Source: JBGPHT01 sp041484525
Lineage (GTDB): Bacteria > Acidobacteriota > Terriglobia > Bryobacterales > Bryobacteraceae
Direction: 5' to 3'
Length of the DNA stretch: 60,572 bases
Assembly: GCA_041484525.1 (NCBI GenBank)
Contig: JBGPHT010000029.1
Coordinates: 1-60,572, forward strand
The notes beneath the pieces are model-generated. The model saw nothing but the letters and a program-made list of their open reading frames with translations. It had not been told where the DNA came from and did not search any database. A program made the position numbers and the translations under genes. Numbering within the stretch: position 1 is the stretch's first letter; every line of letters starts with the position of its first letter. Positions 1-7,996 of the stretch are shown piece by piece.

Positions 1-82
1 AGCGGGATTCTTCCGACCGGCGAATCTCATCCTGCAATCCGAGGATGATCGTAGCCGAGTCTGCAATGGTGAGAGGTCTCAT
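1..82 (-). CDS. IS630-type transposase, N-terminal fragment (runs off window)
   Basis: An open frame starts with ATG at 82 and runs off the left edge. It gives 27 residues that begin MRPLTIADSATIILGLQDEI and continue RRSEESR. I recall this as the start of the helix-turn-helix half of IS630-type transposases found in many copies in acidobacteria and related soil bacteria, where the N-terminal winged-helix region is followed by a DDE domain. The DDE part would lie outside the window, so the assignment rests on a short stretch and on the way the neighbouring gene is interrupted. It could instead be a stand-alone HTH protein of the same origin. Confidence 0.5.
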   Translation of the reverse strand, partial: MRPLTIADSATIILGLQDEIRRSEESR

Positions 83-138
83 GTTTCGATGAGAACACAT
101 CGCCACAACATGCGCAATTACTTATGTCGCAGTGTTTA
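1..138 (-). mobile_element. Terminus of an IS630-like insertion sequence
   Basis: The aminotransferase reading frame at 136-462 stops abruptly at a TA dinucleotide (137-138) in the middle of a conserved motif. The sequence beyond it belongs to a different unit whose first gene (1-82) resembles an IS630 transposase. IS630/Tc1 elements insert at TA and duplicate it, which fits this junction. The 55 bases between the junction and the ATG at 82 would be the terminal inverted repeat and leader. Only one end is visible, so the inverted repeat cannot be checked. Confidence 0.45.
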
Positions 139-462
139 GCTGGGCACCTGGAAAGCGACCTCATCGCCCTCCCGCAGGATCGCCAGCGCCAGCAGGTAGT
201 TGGCTTCGGATGTCCCGTTGGTGACCTCGATCTGATCCACCGTCGCGCCGGCGTATTGCGCCGCGAGATTCTCGCGCAGCTCGATGGTGCCGTTCGATTG
301 GCTGTAGCCGAGCGGCATGTCGAGCAGGGACGCGATGTCGAGGCCCATAGCTTCGAGCTCGCGCAGGCTGACGGGGCGGACGCCGCTCTCGCTCATGTCC
401 ATCTCGACGAGGTTCTCCCACGTCGATTGCATCCGCTCCATTTCAAACTTTTCGATTTTCAT
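136..462 (-). pseudogene. Class I/II aminotransferase, truncated N-terminal fragment
   Basis: This is a 108-residue fragment starting MKIEKFEMERMQSTWENLVE, with the PLP-aminotransferase N-terminal pattern: Tyr-Ser-Gln-Ser-Asn-Gly before the helix, then TNGTSEANYLLALAILREGD. Full-length members are about 350-400 residues, so the lysine and most of the PLP site are missing. The frame ends VPS-stop where the family normally continues with Tyr-Met-Gln; the stop is created at a TA inside what was probably the Tyr codon. The start overlaps the end of the ornithine-cyclodeaminase-like gene by 20 bases, so the two were an operon, probably for amino-acid metabolism. The fragment should be inactive. 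Confidence 0.8.
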
Positions 463-1348
463 AACAGTATTCAGCGATAAGGAGGTCTTCCACTCCCAGT
501 CCGGTAAAATCGCCCACCGACGTTGGGCAGGAAGTGGCCTGTTCCAGAAACATTCCCATCTCGACCGCCCGCGCGCACTGGTCGGGCGCATGCTGCAATT
601 CCCCCAGCTTCTCACACTGCCGCAGCGAGTCCACCAACAGAAGATCGGCCCTGCGCAGAATATCCAACGCCAGTTCCTGCTTGCCGGGTGAGTCCGCGCC
701 GACCGCCGACACATGCGTCCCCGGCTGCACTTCGTCGAGCAGAGGCGACCGCGACGCCGTGCACGTCACGATCAGCCGCGCATGCTGTGCGACCTCGGCA
801 GGCGTCCGAGCAATGCAGACTTCAGCGCCCGGCAGCAGCCCTTCGAGATCACGCCGGCAATCCTCAGCATGTTCCGGATTGCGTCCCCAGATCCAGATCG
901 TGTGGATGTCGAGCACTGCGGCGTGCATCTGCGCCTGTAGCCGCGCCTGGATGCCGGTGCCGAGAATTCCGAGCACCGTATCGGTGCGTTTCAACTCGCG
1001 CGCCATCATAGCCGACACGGCGGCAGTGCGCACGTCCGTGAGATGACCGGCGTCCGCCAGCAATGCCGCCGGTACACCTGTCTCGGCCGAGAACAGCAGC
1101 ATCATCCCGTTCCCGGAGGGCGTCTGGCGAGGAAACGACGTAGCCGTTTTGAGCGCAAAATACCTGCCGCCGCGCCGATAGCTCGCCTTCATGTGGACCT
1201 CGCCCTCGACCGGCGCGATTTCGAGGTGCATCGGCATGGGCGTATCGCATTCCCCGCGCGACTGCGCCAGCAGCGCCTCGCGCATCAAACCGATGACATC
1301 GCCATAGACCAACGTCCGGCGTAGAACGTCAAGCTCAAGGATTTCCAA
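443..1348 (-). CDS. Ornithine cyclodeaminase / mu-crystallin family NAD(P)-dependent enzyme
   Basis: About 301 residues. The substrate-binding half contains MHLEIAP, MKASYRRGG and the conserved Lys of ALKTATSFP. The Rossmann half has GILGTGIQARLQ near residue 125, followed by WGRNPEHA and the GADSPGKQEL motif. Family members deaminate or reduce small amino/imino acids (ornithine, alanine, ketimines), and the exact substrate cannot be read from sequence. The open frame extends upstream to 1411, but those residues come from an inverted repeat. The first family-like residues are EILELDVL, so I place the start at a TTG (1348). A TAGAAT box at 1363-1368 sits just upstream. It is followed by the broken aminotransferase in a 20-base overlap, which suggests a former amino-acid catabolic operon. 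Confidence 0.85.
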   Translation of the reverse strand: MEILELDVLRRTLVYGDVIGLMREALLAQSRGECDTPMPMHLEIAPVEGEVHMKASYRRGGRYFALKTATSFPRQTPSGNGMMLLFSAETGVPAALLADAGHLTDVRTAAVSAMMARELKRTDTVLGILGTGIQARLQAQMHAAVLDIHTIWIWGRNPEHAEDCRRDLEGLLPGAEVCIARTPAEVAQHARLIVTCTASRSPLLDEVQPGTHVSAVGADSPGKQELALDILRRADLLLVDSLRQCEKLGELQHAPDQCARAVEMGMFLEQATSCPTSVGDFTGLGVEDLLIAEYCYENRKV

Positions 1349-1372
1349 TCGCGAGTATTCTACCGTACCGAA

Positions 1373-1458
1373 TTCACCGCCGAGACGCCGAGACCGCCGA
1401 GAAGCAAACAAGATTGGTTTCCCTGTGCTCTCGGCGTTCCCGGCGTCTCGGCGGTGAA
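1373..1458. repeat. Long imperfect inverted repeat (REP-like hairpin)
   Basis: Arms at 1373-1403 and 1428-1458 are reverse complements with about two or three mismatches over 31 bases; the outer 18 bases (TTCACCGCCGAGACGCCG) are perfect. The loop is 24 bases. It lies 7 bases beyond the sialidase stop and ahead of the next minus-strand gene, so it may act as a transcript end or RNA-stabilising hairpin. No U-tract follows, so a classic intrinsic terminator is less likely than a dispersed palindromic element. Confidence 0.75.
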
Positions 1459-1465
1459 CAATCCC

Positions 1466-2449
1466 TTACTGTACCCCCACCTTTCCCAACGGCCAGTTCA
1501 CGTATTTCACCTTCTGCCGATGCCAGGTGTACGTCATATGCAGGCTCCCGTCGGCGCCCTGCACCATGGCGGGGTACGAGTATTCGCCGGGGTCGGTCTC
1601 GAGCGCGTGGAACATCGTCCAGTGCTCACCGTCCTTGCTCACCGCCAGGTTCAACGGCGTGCGCCCGCGCTCGGTGTGATTGTAGATCATCACGAAGCGG
1701 CCGTCCTTCAGTCGCACGGCGTCGATTCCGGCACTAGGGTTCGGCAGGTCCGTAGGGCGCGCTGTCGTCCACGTGATGCCGAGGTCGTCCGAATCGGCCA
1801 CGCAGATGCGGCCGATGGTGGAACGCGCGAAGAACCGCAGCCGCTTGCCGCCCATCGGAACGACCACCGGCTGAATAATGCCACCCGTCCCGGCGTTCGG
1901 CACGGTGATCGGACCGTGCCGCGTCCACGTCTTTCCGTTGTCCGTGCTGCGTTCGATCCACGACGCCCACGATTGATAGCTCTCGACCGACGTGCCACTC
2001 ACGATCAGCCCCGGCAGCACCAGCGGCTTGGCGCGGATAGGGCCGTAGATACCCGCCGGCAGGTGCTCCGGTGCGGACCAAGTGCGGCCGTCATCGCGGC
2101 TGAACAGGCGGCCGGCCGTCCACTGCTGCGGCGACGGGCCGAACTTGTAGTACAGCCACAGCAGCCCATCGCCCGTCCGGAAGAGCACCGGATTCCAGGT
2201 GGCGATATTGGGCTCGCGCACCAGTTGGACCGGCGGGTCCCAGCGGCCGTCGTGTTTGCGCGCGCCATAGATGGCGACATCCGGGTTCCTTTCGGCCGTG
2301 CCGCCGAACCAAGCCGCCATCAGCTCGCCGGGGCGCAGCTCGACGATAGTGGACGCGTGGCACGATGGCGTGGGCATGGTCTCGGCGACAAATTCCGCGG
2401 TCTGCGCGTGGACCGCGCTAGCGAGAGTCAGAAGGACAGCGAGTTTCAT
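1466..2449 (-). CDS. Secreted sialidase-like (BNR repeat) hydrolase
   Basis: 327 residues with a signal peptide (MKLAVLLTLASAVHA). It is a six-bladed beta-propeller sialidase-type protein. Asp-box motifs are visible (SRDDGRTWSAPE, STDNGKTWTRHG, DSDDLGITWTTA, SKDGEHWTMF), and the arginine-containing strand KRLRFFARST fits the family. Such exo-sialidase-like proteins of the BNR_2 type remove terminal sugars from glycans outside the cell. The ATG overlaps the stop of the upstream MFS gene by 4 bases (ATGA), so the two are translationally coupled. The natural reading is a hydrolase plus an importer for the released sugar or sugar acid. Substrate identity is not provable from sequence. Confidence 0.85.
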   Translation of the reverse strand: MKLAVLLTLASAVHAQTAEFVAETMPTPSCHASTIVELRPGELMAAWFGGTAERNPDVAIYGARKHDGRWDPPVQLVREPNIATWNPVLFRTGDGLLWLYYKFGPSPQQWTAGRLFSRDDGRTWSAPEHLPAGIYGPIRAKPLVLPGLIVSGTSVESYQSWASWIERSTDNGKTWTRHGPITVPNAGTGGIIQPVVVPMGGKRLRFFARSTIGRICVADSDDLGITWTTARPTDLPNPSAGIDAVRLKDGRFVMIYNHTERGRTPLNLAVSKDGEHWTMFHALETDPGEYSYPAMVQGADGSLHMTYTWHRQKVKYVNWPLGKVGVQ

Positions 2450-3657
2450 ACGGGTAGTTTCCGAAGATGAAAGATGGCGGCGATCAGGAACGCCGCGGCC
2501 AGAATGTAGACGGCTGAGGCCATGGCGATGGCGGTGCTCAGTCCATATTTCGATGCCAGCAGGCCGATGACCACGGGCGCCGCCGCGCCGCCGCCCAGCC
2601 AGCCCACCGTGTTCATCAGCCCCGCTGCGCTGCCGCGCGCTTCCACGGGGATGACGTCGTAGACCGAGGCGAAAATGTTGGCGTCGTAGATGCCCTTGAA
2701 GAAACCCCAGAACGCCAGCGCGACCACCAGCCACGCCGTGGAATTCGTGAGACCGCAGAGCACGACGAACGGTGCGCCCGCGAGAACTCCGAAGGCTTGG
2801 ACCATGGCGCGTCCGGCAGGGGAGCGCCGGCGTAAAGTGTCCGCGAGCCAGCCGCCCACCGGCGCGCCCAGCAGGCTCGCGAGTTGTGCGAACAGCGTAG
2901 CGGTTAGGCCGGCCATCGCGAGGTTCATGTGGAATTTATCGTAAAGGAATTTGGGCATCCACGAAAGCAACACGACTGCGACGAAGTTGGCGCACAGGAA
3001 TGCTGCCAGCAAATAGCGCAGCGCGGCATTCCGGAACAGGCCGGGCCAGGGAGCCCCGCGTGGACCAGTGGGGACAGCCACCTTCGGCTCGATCAGGAAG
3101 CGCCGCAGCACGATGCCCAACAGCACGCCGGCGCCGCCGAAAACGATGAAGGACCAGCGCCAGCCGTAATACTGGCCGATCAGGCCCGCGAAGAAGCCGC
3201 CCGCAATCGTGCCGATGTAGACGCTGGTTTGGTGCAGGCCCATGGCGCGAGAGCGCGTCGCCGCGCCGTGATAGGCGCCGATCAGCGACATCGACGCGGG
3301 GAAGTAGAGCGTTTCGCCCAAGCCTTCGGCGGCGCGGAAGGCGAGCAGTTGCGGGAAGGTGCGCGCCGCAGCGGTCGCGACGCAGATCGCGCTCCAGATC
3401 TGCAGGCCCCACAGAATGGCGGAGACGCGCCGCACGCGGTCGACCAGCGCGCCCGCGAACGCGGCGCAAACGCCATAGGTCACCGCGAACGAAGAACCCA
3501 GCAAGCCGAGCTGGACAGTCGAAAGGCCCAGCTCTTTTTCGAGCAGCGGAAAAACCGCGAAGATGGCCTGCCGGTCGGCGTAATTGAAGAAGGCGATGCT
3601 CCACAGCATCCCCACGGCCGCCCACTTGTATGAACTACCCGGTTCCCTTGGTGCCAA
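2446..3657 (-). CDS. MFS transporter, anion:cation symporter-like (hexuronate/sialate type)
   Basis: 403 residues with about 12 hydrophobic segments. The first membrane helix contains FFNYADRQAI, the N-Y-x-D-R motif typical of the ACS/hexuronate-type major facilitator proteins, and the loop 2-3 motif appears as GALVDRVRR. These importers move sugar acids or similar anions across the inner membrane using an ion gradient. The gene is directly upstream of and overlaps the sialidase-like gene, which supports uptake of the sugar released by that enzyme. It is divergent from the YjdF-type gene, with only 22 bases between starts. Confidence 0.85.
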   Translation of the reverse strand: MAPREPGSSYKWAAVGMLWSIAFFNYADRQAIFAVFPLLEKELGLSTVQLGLLGSSFAVTYGVCAAFAGALVDRVRRVSAILWGLQIWSAICVATAAARTFPQLLAFRAAEGLGETLYFPASMSLIGAYHGAATRSRAMGLHQTSVYIGTIAGGFFAGLIGQYYGWRWSFIVFGGAGVLLGIVLRRFLIEPKVAVPTGPRGAPWPGLFRNAALRYLLAAFLCANFVAVVLLSWMPKFLYDKFHMNLAMAGLTATLFAQLASLLGAPVGGWLADTLRRRSPAGRAMVQAFGVLAGAPFVVLCGLTNSTAWLVVALAFWGFFKGIYDANIFASVYDVIPVEARGSAAGLMNTVGWLGGGAAAPVVIGLLASKYGLSTAIAMASAVYILAAAFLIAAIFHLRKLPV

Positions 3658-3679
3658 GAACGATATTAAACTGACGGGG

Positions 3680-4285
3680 ATGCGATCGCACTTGTGGCTG
3701 TTGGGCGCGGTGGCCGCCGTCTTCGTCTGGTCGGTCGTCGGCTGCTACGATCTGTTCACCTGGTTCCTCGAAGTTCTGCCCGCCATCATTGGCATCGCGG
3801 TGCTGATCTGGATCTACCCGCGGTTCCGTTTCACCACCATGGTGTACACGTTGATTGCGGTCCACTGCATGATCCTGATGGTGGGCGGACACTACACCTA
3901 CGAACGCGAGCCGTTCTTCGGCTGGCTGCAACAGTCGTTCCACCTGAGCCGCAACTACTACGACCGCCTGGGCCACTTTGCGCAGGGCTTCGTGCCGGCG
4001 CTGATCGCGCGCGAAGTGCTGCTGCGCCGCACGCCGCTCGAACCCGGAAAACTGCTGTTGTTCCTGGTGCTCTCAGTTTGTATGGCCATCAGTGCGATGT
4101 ACGAGTTGGTGGAGTTCGCGGTAGCGCGTTTAAGCGGCAGCGCATCCGACGCCTTCCTCGGCTCGCAGGGCGACCCGTGGGATACGCAATGGGACATGAC
4201 GTGCTGCCTGATCGGCGCCACGTTCGCGCTCCTCTTATTAAGCCGGGCGCACGATCGCGCACTGAAGCAGATCGGCCAGGGCTGA
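3680..4285 (+). CDS. YjdF/DUF2238 family integral membrane protein
   Basis: 201 residues with about six membrane segments. Recognisable family blocks are MVGGHYTYEREPFF, NYYDRLGHFAQGF, and the C-terminal MYELVEFAVARLSG and GDPWDTQWDMTCCLIGA. It matches the DUF2238 inner-membrane family (E. coli YjdF), whose function is unknown; the conserved charged residues inside membrane segments suggest transport or an enzymatic role. An upstream in-frame ATG at 3584 would overlap the divergent MFS gene, so the ATG at 3680 is preferred. A TATTAA box (3664-3669) stands 10 bases before it. It ends 11 bases from the convergent DUF1552 gene. Confidence 0.85.
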   Translation: MRSHLWLLGAVAAVFVWSVVGCYDLFTWFLEVLPAIIGIAVLIWIYPRFRFTTMVYTLIAVHCMILMVGGHYTYEREPFFGWLQQSFHLSRNYYDRLGHFAQGFVPALIAREVLLRRTPLEPGKLLLFLVLSVCMAISAMYELVEFAVARLSGSASDAFLGSQGDPWDTQWDMTCCLIGATFALLLLSRAHDRALKQIGQG

Positions 4286-4296
4286 TCGCCTCCGCC

Positions 4297-5655
4297 CTAC
4301 ACGTCGCTCAAATGCTCGACCTTCCCGGTGCTGTCGCCGATCTTCTCCGGACGCACGCCCAGCCCGTCGAGCATCGTCATGTACAGGTTCGTCATCGGCG
4401 TGGCCTTGGGATATCGCAGGTGCCGACCGCCGCGCAATTTGCCGCTGCCGCCGCCCGCCAACACCACCGGCAGATTGTCGTGCTGATGCCGATTGCCGTC
4501 GCTCAGGCTGCTGCCGTAGACGATCATCGAGTGGTCGAGCAGCGTGCCGTCGCCGTCCTTCGTCGCCTTCAGCTTACCCAGGAAGTACGCGAACATCTCC
4601 ACGTGATGCTGGTCGATCTTTTGCAGCTTCTCGATCTTGGCCGCATCGTTGAAGTGGTGCGAGAGGCCGTGGTGCGCGTCCGGCACGCCGATCGACCGAT
4701 ACGTCCGGTTGCCGCCTTCGCGCCCGATCATCAGCGTGATGACGCGCGTCATATCCGTCTGGAACGCCACCGTCATCAGGTCGAACATCAATTGGATGTG
4801 CTCCTCGAACGTCGGCGGGATGCCGGCCGGCCGGTCCATCGCGGGCAGCGGTCCTGCGGCGGCGCTCTGCTCTTCCGCCTTCTGAATGCGCCGCTCGATC
4901 TCGCGGACGGAATCCAGATAGTCGCTCATCTTGCGCTTGTCGGAAGCCCCCAGGCTGCTGCCTAGCCGCGCGGCGTCACCCAAAACGAAATCCAGAATGC
5001 TGCGGTCCTGCCGCGCCATCATCGCGCGCGCCGCCGGGTCGGTGGTCTCGCCGTCGCCGAACAGGCGCTCGAACACCGCCCGCGGGTTGGATTCGAGCGG
5101 CAGCGGCGTCGTGGGCGAGCTCCAGGAAATCGTGTTGCTGTAAGCGCAGCTATAACCCGAATCGCATCCGCCCACCAGGCGAACGTCTTCGAGGCCCAGT
5201 TCGAACGAGGGCAGCGTGGTCTGCTTACCGATCTCGCGCGCCGCGATCTGGTCCACCGAAATGCCGGACTCGATGTCGGCGCCCTGCGTCTTCTTCGGAT
5301 GCACGCCGGTCAGCCACGTAGAGCCCGCGCGCGCGTGGTCGCCGGCGCCGTCGCCCAGCGCGAAGCCGGTGTGGTGGTCCAGGCCCGAAAGCAGCAGCAC
5401 GTTCTCGCGGAACGGCTCGATCGGCTGCAGCGTCCGCGGCAAAGCAAAGGCGGCGCCATCGGCCTGCGGCGTCCAGTCCTTCATGATGATGCCGTTCGGC
5501 ACATAGAGGAAGGCCATGCGCGTGGCGGGCGCGCCACCGGTACGGGCGGGCGCGGCGAAGGCCGGCGTCATGGCATCGAGGAACGGCAGCGACACGAGTG
5601 TGCCGAGCCCGCGCAGAAACGTGCGGCGCTCGAGGAATTTCTTCGTGATGTTCAT
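4297..5655 (-). CDS. DUF1552 family exported protein
   Basis: 452 residues. The N-terminus ERRTFLRGLGTLVSLPFLDA is a twin-arginine signal, so the protein is exported folded. The body shows DUF1552 blocks: MAFLYVPNGI, LLLSGLDHHTG, GDGAGDHARAGSTWLTGVHP, DYLDSVREIERRIQ and MIVYGSSLSDGNRH. The last of these resembles the alkaline-phosphatase/sulfatase superfamily C-terminal metal site. DUF1552 proteins are nearly always encoded beside DUF1592/1588/1587/1585 cytochromes in planctomycetes and acidobacteria, as here. Their biochemical role is unknown. The start overlaps the cytochrome stop by 4 bases, so the two are coupled. Confidence 0.9.
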   Translation of the reverse strand: MNITKKFLERRTFLRGLGTLVSLPFLDAMTPAFAAPARTGGAPATRMAFLYVPNGIIMKDWTPQADGAAFALPRTLQPIEPFRENVLLLSGLDHHTGFALGDGAGDHARAGSTWLTGVHPKKTQGADIESGISVDQIAAREIGKQTTLPSFELGLEDVRLVGGCDSGYSCAYSNTISWSSPTTPLPLESNPRAVFERLFGDGETTDPAARAMMARQDRSILDFVLGDAARLGSSLGASDKRKMSDYLDSVREIERRIQKAEEQSAAAGPLPAMDRPAGIPPTFEEHIQLMFDLMTVAFQTDMTRVITLMIGREGGNRTYRSIGVPDAHHGLSHHFNDAAKIEKLQKIDQHHVEMFAYFLGKLKATKDGDGTLLDHSMIVYGSSLSDGNRHQHDNLPVVLAGGGSGKLRGGRHLRYPKATPMTNLYMTMLDGLGVRPEKIGDSTGKVEHLSDV

Positions 5656-7940
5656 CGTTCCGGGGTTCTCCTCATTTGGAATGGGACGCTGTTCACAATC
5701 GATAAAATCATTGCCGAGAATCGATACTCTTTAGCTGCAGTATCGCGCCGGGCCTGGCGCACCGACGGCCAATCGTAATACTCAAGTCCGCGGCCCAGTC
5801 CGTAGGTCATCAGCTTTTCAGCCAGGCACTCGATGAACTGGTCCCGCCGGTCGAGTATCACTTTCTTCAAGCCGGCGGGACCCACGAACACGATGCCGCC
5901 CGGCAGCGATCCGGATACGTCGATCTCCGCGCCGCCCTCGCTGCTGCGGAATCGCCCCGTCGGGTCGTAGTTCTCGAGCGCGAACCCCAGCGGATCCAGG
6001 CGCACGTGGCAGGAGGCGCACTCGGCGTTGGCGCGGTGCTTCTCCATCTGTTCGCGGAGGTTCTTGGGGGAGTTGGCGGCCGATTCGGCAAGCACCGGCA
6101 CCGGCGGCGGCGGCGGTGGCGGAGCGCCCAGCACGTTTTCGAGAATCCATTTGCCGCGCAGCACCGGCGACGTGCGGGTGGGTTGCGAAGTCACCGCGAG
6201 GATGCCGCCCTGCGTCAAAATGCCGCCCCGCTCCGGCGTGGTGAGCGCGATCTTACGGAAATAAGTGCCGCGCACGCCCGTCAGCCCGTAGTGCCGCGCC
6301 AGGCGCTCGTTAACGAAAGTGTAATCGGCGTCCAGAAAATCGAGCACGCTGCGGTCTTCCTTCACGATGTACTGGAAGAGCGATTCGGTCTCGCGCCGCA
6401 AAGCCTCACGCAGCGGATCGTCGAAGTTCGGATACTTCTCGGGATCGGGACGCCACGACGCGATGTTGCGCAGTTCCAGCCACTGCCCCGCGAAGTTGTC
6501 CACCAGCGCCTTCGCCTTCGGGTCGGCCAGCATGCGGACGATCTGCGCGTTCAGCACCGCCGGCTCATGCAGCTTCTTCTGTTCGCCCAGGCGCTGCAGT
6601 TCCTCGTCCGGTATGCTGCTCCACAGAAAGAACGAAAGTCGCGACGCCAGTTCCAGGTCGCTTGCACGATGCACCGCACCGGCCACAGCCGGCGCCGGAT
6701 CGCGTTCCACGCGGAACAGGAAATCGGGAGAAACCAAAATCCCGCGAAGCGCCGTTTCGATTCCCGCGTCGAAATTGCCGCCGTCCTGGCGCCCCATGGC
6801 GAAAAGTTTCATCAGCGGCGCCAGGTCCGCCGGCGCCACCGGACGCCGGTAGGCGCGCCGCGCCAGTGCCGTCAGGACTCGGTTGGCGCACGGTTCTTCG
6901 GGCGCTCCCGCAGTCGGCCGGCACACGAAAATGCGTTTGCGGCTCTCCGTATCGCCAGGTCCGGTCGCCTTGAATGGACCGGCAATGGTGACCGATTCCA
7001 CTGAAACCGGAGTTGCCTGCGGCGGCGGCGCACCGCCCCGGCGGCCGCCCGTCTGTCCACCCTCGGTCTTTTGGTAGTCCGTCAGGAACCCCGCAGCCAC
7101 GGCCCGCATTCCCGCCGGAACCGGCAGGCGCATCTCGTAATTCCGGGTATCCTGCGCTTCCTCGGCGCTGTTGACGTTGACGTCGAAGAGATGGAGACGC
7201 TTGCCGTCCACCCGCAGATCGAGCTTGGCCGCCGGAGCATTGGGCGCCGGATTTCCGCGCACCCGCACCAGAATCGAATACTCCGCATCCAGCGGGAAAT
7301 AGCGGCGCACCAGAATTCCGCCGCGCTCGTTGGGCGGCAATTCGTCCATCCAATCCGAACCGCGCCCCGCCGGAAATTTCTCGATCGCCGCGCTCGCTTT
7401 GCTGGTGCCCAGCGCCGTCCGGCTGATCCGCCGCGCCGCGCTCATATACTTCTCCATGTGCAGCGGCGACACTGTCAGCACGTCCCCGATGTTGTCGAAG
7501 CCGTACCCGGAATCGTCCGGCGGCAGGCCCGCGGCGTGGTCGAAATCAAGCGCCAGCAGATCGCGGATCGCGTTGCTGTACTCGACGCGGTTGAGGCGGT
7601 GGATGGCAGGCGCGCCCGGGTTCGGCTTGGCCGCGGCGGCGCGGTCGAGTTGCGCCTCCAGCCAGTCGACCAGCGCCGCCCGCGTGGATGCGTCGGGCGC
7701 GGGCAGGTTCAGAGGCGGCATTTCGCCGGTCCGCAATTTGCGTAGCACCCGTTCCCAGGTGGCGGCGCCTGCACCGACGTCCGCGGTCTGGACCGCCATG
7801 AGCGACACGCCCGCGGTTTTCAGCTTATCGTTATGACAGCCGACGCAGTATTGGGTGAACAGCTTTTGGGCGGACGCAAGCTCCATGCTTTGCGCGCAAA
7901 GCGCCGTCGCCGCGGCCAACAGACAGACAACAGTTCGCAG
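5652..7940 (-). CDS. DUF1592-type large secreted cytochrome c (PSD1-like domains)
   Basis: About 762 residues. A CVGCH heme motif (near residue 30) lies in an N-terminal cytochrome c domain. Then come the DUF1587 (HRLNRVEYSNAIRDLLALD), DUF1595, DUF1592 (SRLSFFLWSSIPDEEL), DUF1588 (RGGILTQGGILAVTSQPTRT) and DUF1585 (C-terminal) blocks. A second CASCH motif (CASCHVRLDPLGFALENYD) sits near residue 640. The protein is periplasmic and probably passes electrons in polymer or alcohol oxidation; the substrate is unknown. The start needs care: the first conventional codon (TTG, 7919) leaves a signal peptide with no basic residue. A CTG at 7940 sits 5 bases after GGAGG and gives MRTVVCLLAAATALCAQ, a normal signal peptide. 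I therefore use CTG. Confidence 0.85.
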   Translation of the reverse strand: MRTVVCLLAAATALCAQSMELASAQKLFTQYCVGCHNDKLKTAGVSLMAVQTADVGAGAATWERVLRKLRTGEMPPLNLPAPDASTRAALVDWLEAQLDRAAAAKPNPGAPAIHRLNRVEYSNAIRDLLALDFDHAAGLPPDDSGYGFDNIGDVLTVSPLHMEKYMSAARRISRTALGTSKASAAIEKFPAGRGSDWMDELPPNERGGILVRRYFPLDAEYSILVRVRGNPAPNAPAAKLDLRVDGKRLHLFDVNVNSAEEAQDTRNYEMRLPVPAGMRAVAAGFLTDYQKTEGGQTGGRRGGAPPPQATPVSVESVTIAGPFKATGPGDTESRKRIFVCRPTAGAPEEPCANRVLTALARRAYRRPVAPADLAPLMKLFAMGRQDGGNFDAGIETALRGILVSPDFLFRVERDPAPAVAGAVHRASDLELASRLSFFLWSSIPDEELQRLGEQKKLHEPAVLNAQIVRMLADPKAKALVDNFAGQWLELRNIASWRPDPEKYPNFDDPLREALRRETESLFQYIVKEDRSVLDFLDADYTFVNERLARHYGLTGVRGTYFRKIALTTPERGGILTQGGILAVTSQPTRTSPVLRGKWILENVLGAPPPPPPPVPVLAESAANSPKNLREQMEKHRANAECASCHVRLDPLGFALENYDPTGRFRSSEGGAEIDVSGSLPGGIVFVGPAGLKKVILDRRDQFIECLAEKLMTYGLGRGLEYYDWPSVRQARRDTAAKEYRFSAMILSIVNSVPFQMRRTPER

Positions 7941-7945
7941 CTTTT

Positions 7946-7950
7946 CCTCC
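7946..7950 (-). promoter_or_regulatory. Shine-Dalgarno site that favours a CTG start
   Basis: GGAGG on the minus strand, 5 bases before CTG at 7940. No ATG/GTG/TTG stands at the right distance. The next permitted codon (TTG 7919) is 26 bases away and would cut off the basic part of the signal peptide. Confidence 0.6.
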
Positions 7951-7974
7951 GTGCGATTGCCCAGTTGCTACCTG

Positions 7975-7986
7975 TATTAATATATC
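7975..7986. promoter_or_regulatory. AT-rich divergent promoter core
   Basis: TATTAATATATC is the only AT-rich patch in the 56 bases between the divergent cytochrome and ankyrin genes. It contains -10-like hexamers on both strands (TATTAA, TAATAT, TATATC). No convincing -35 box is visible for either direction. Confidence 0.35.
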
Positions 7987-7996
7987 ATCCAGGCAT

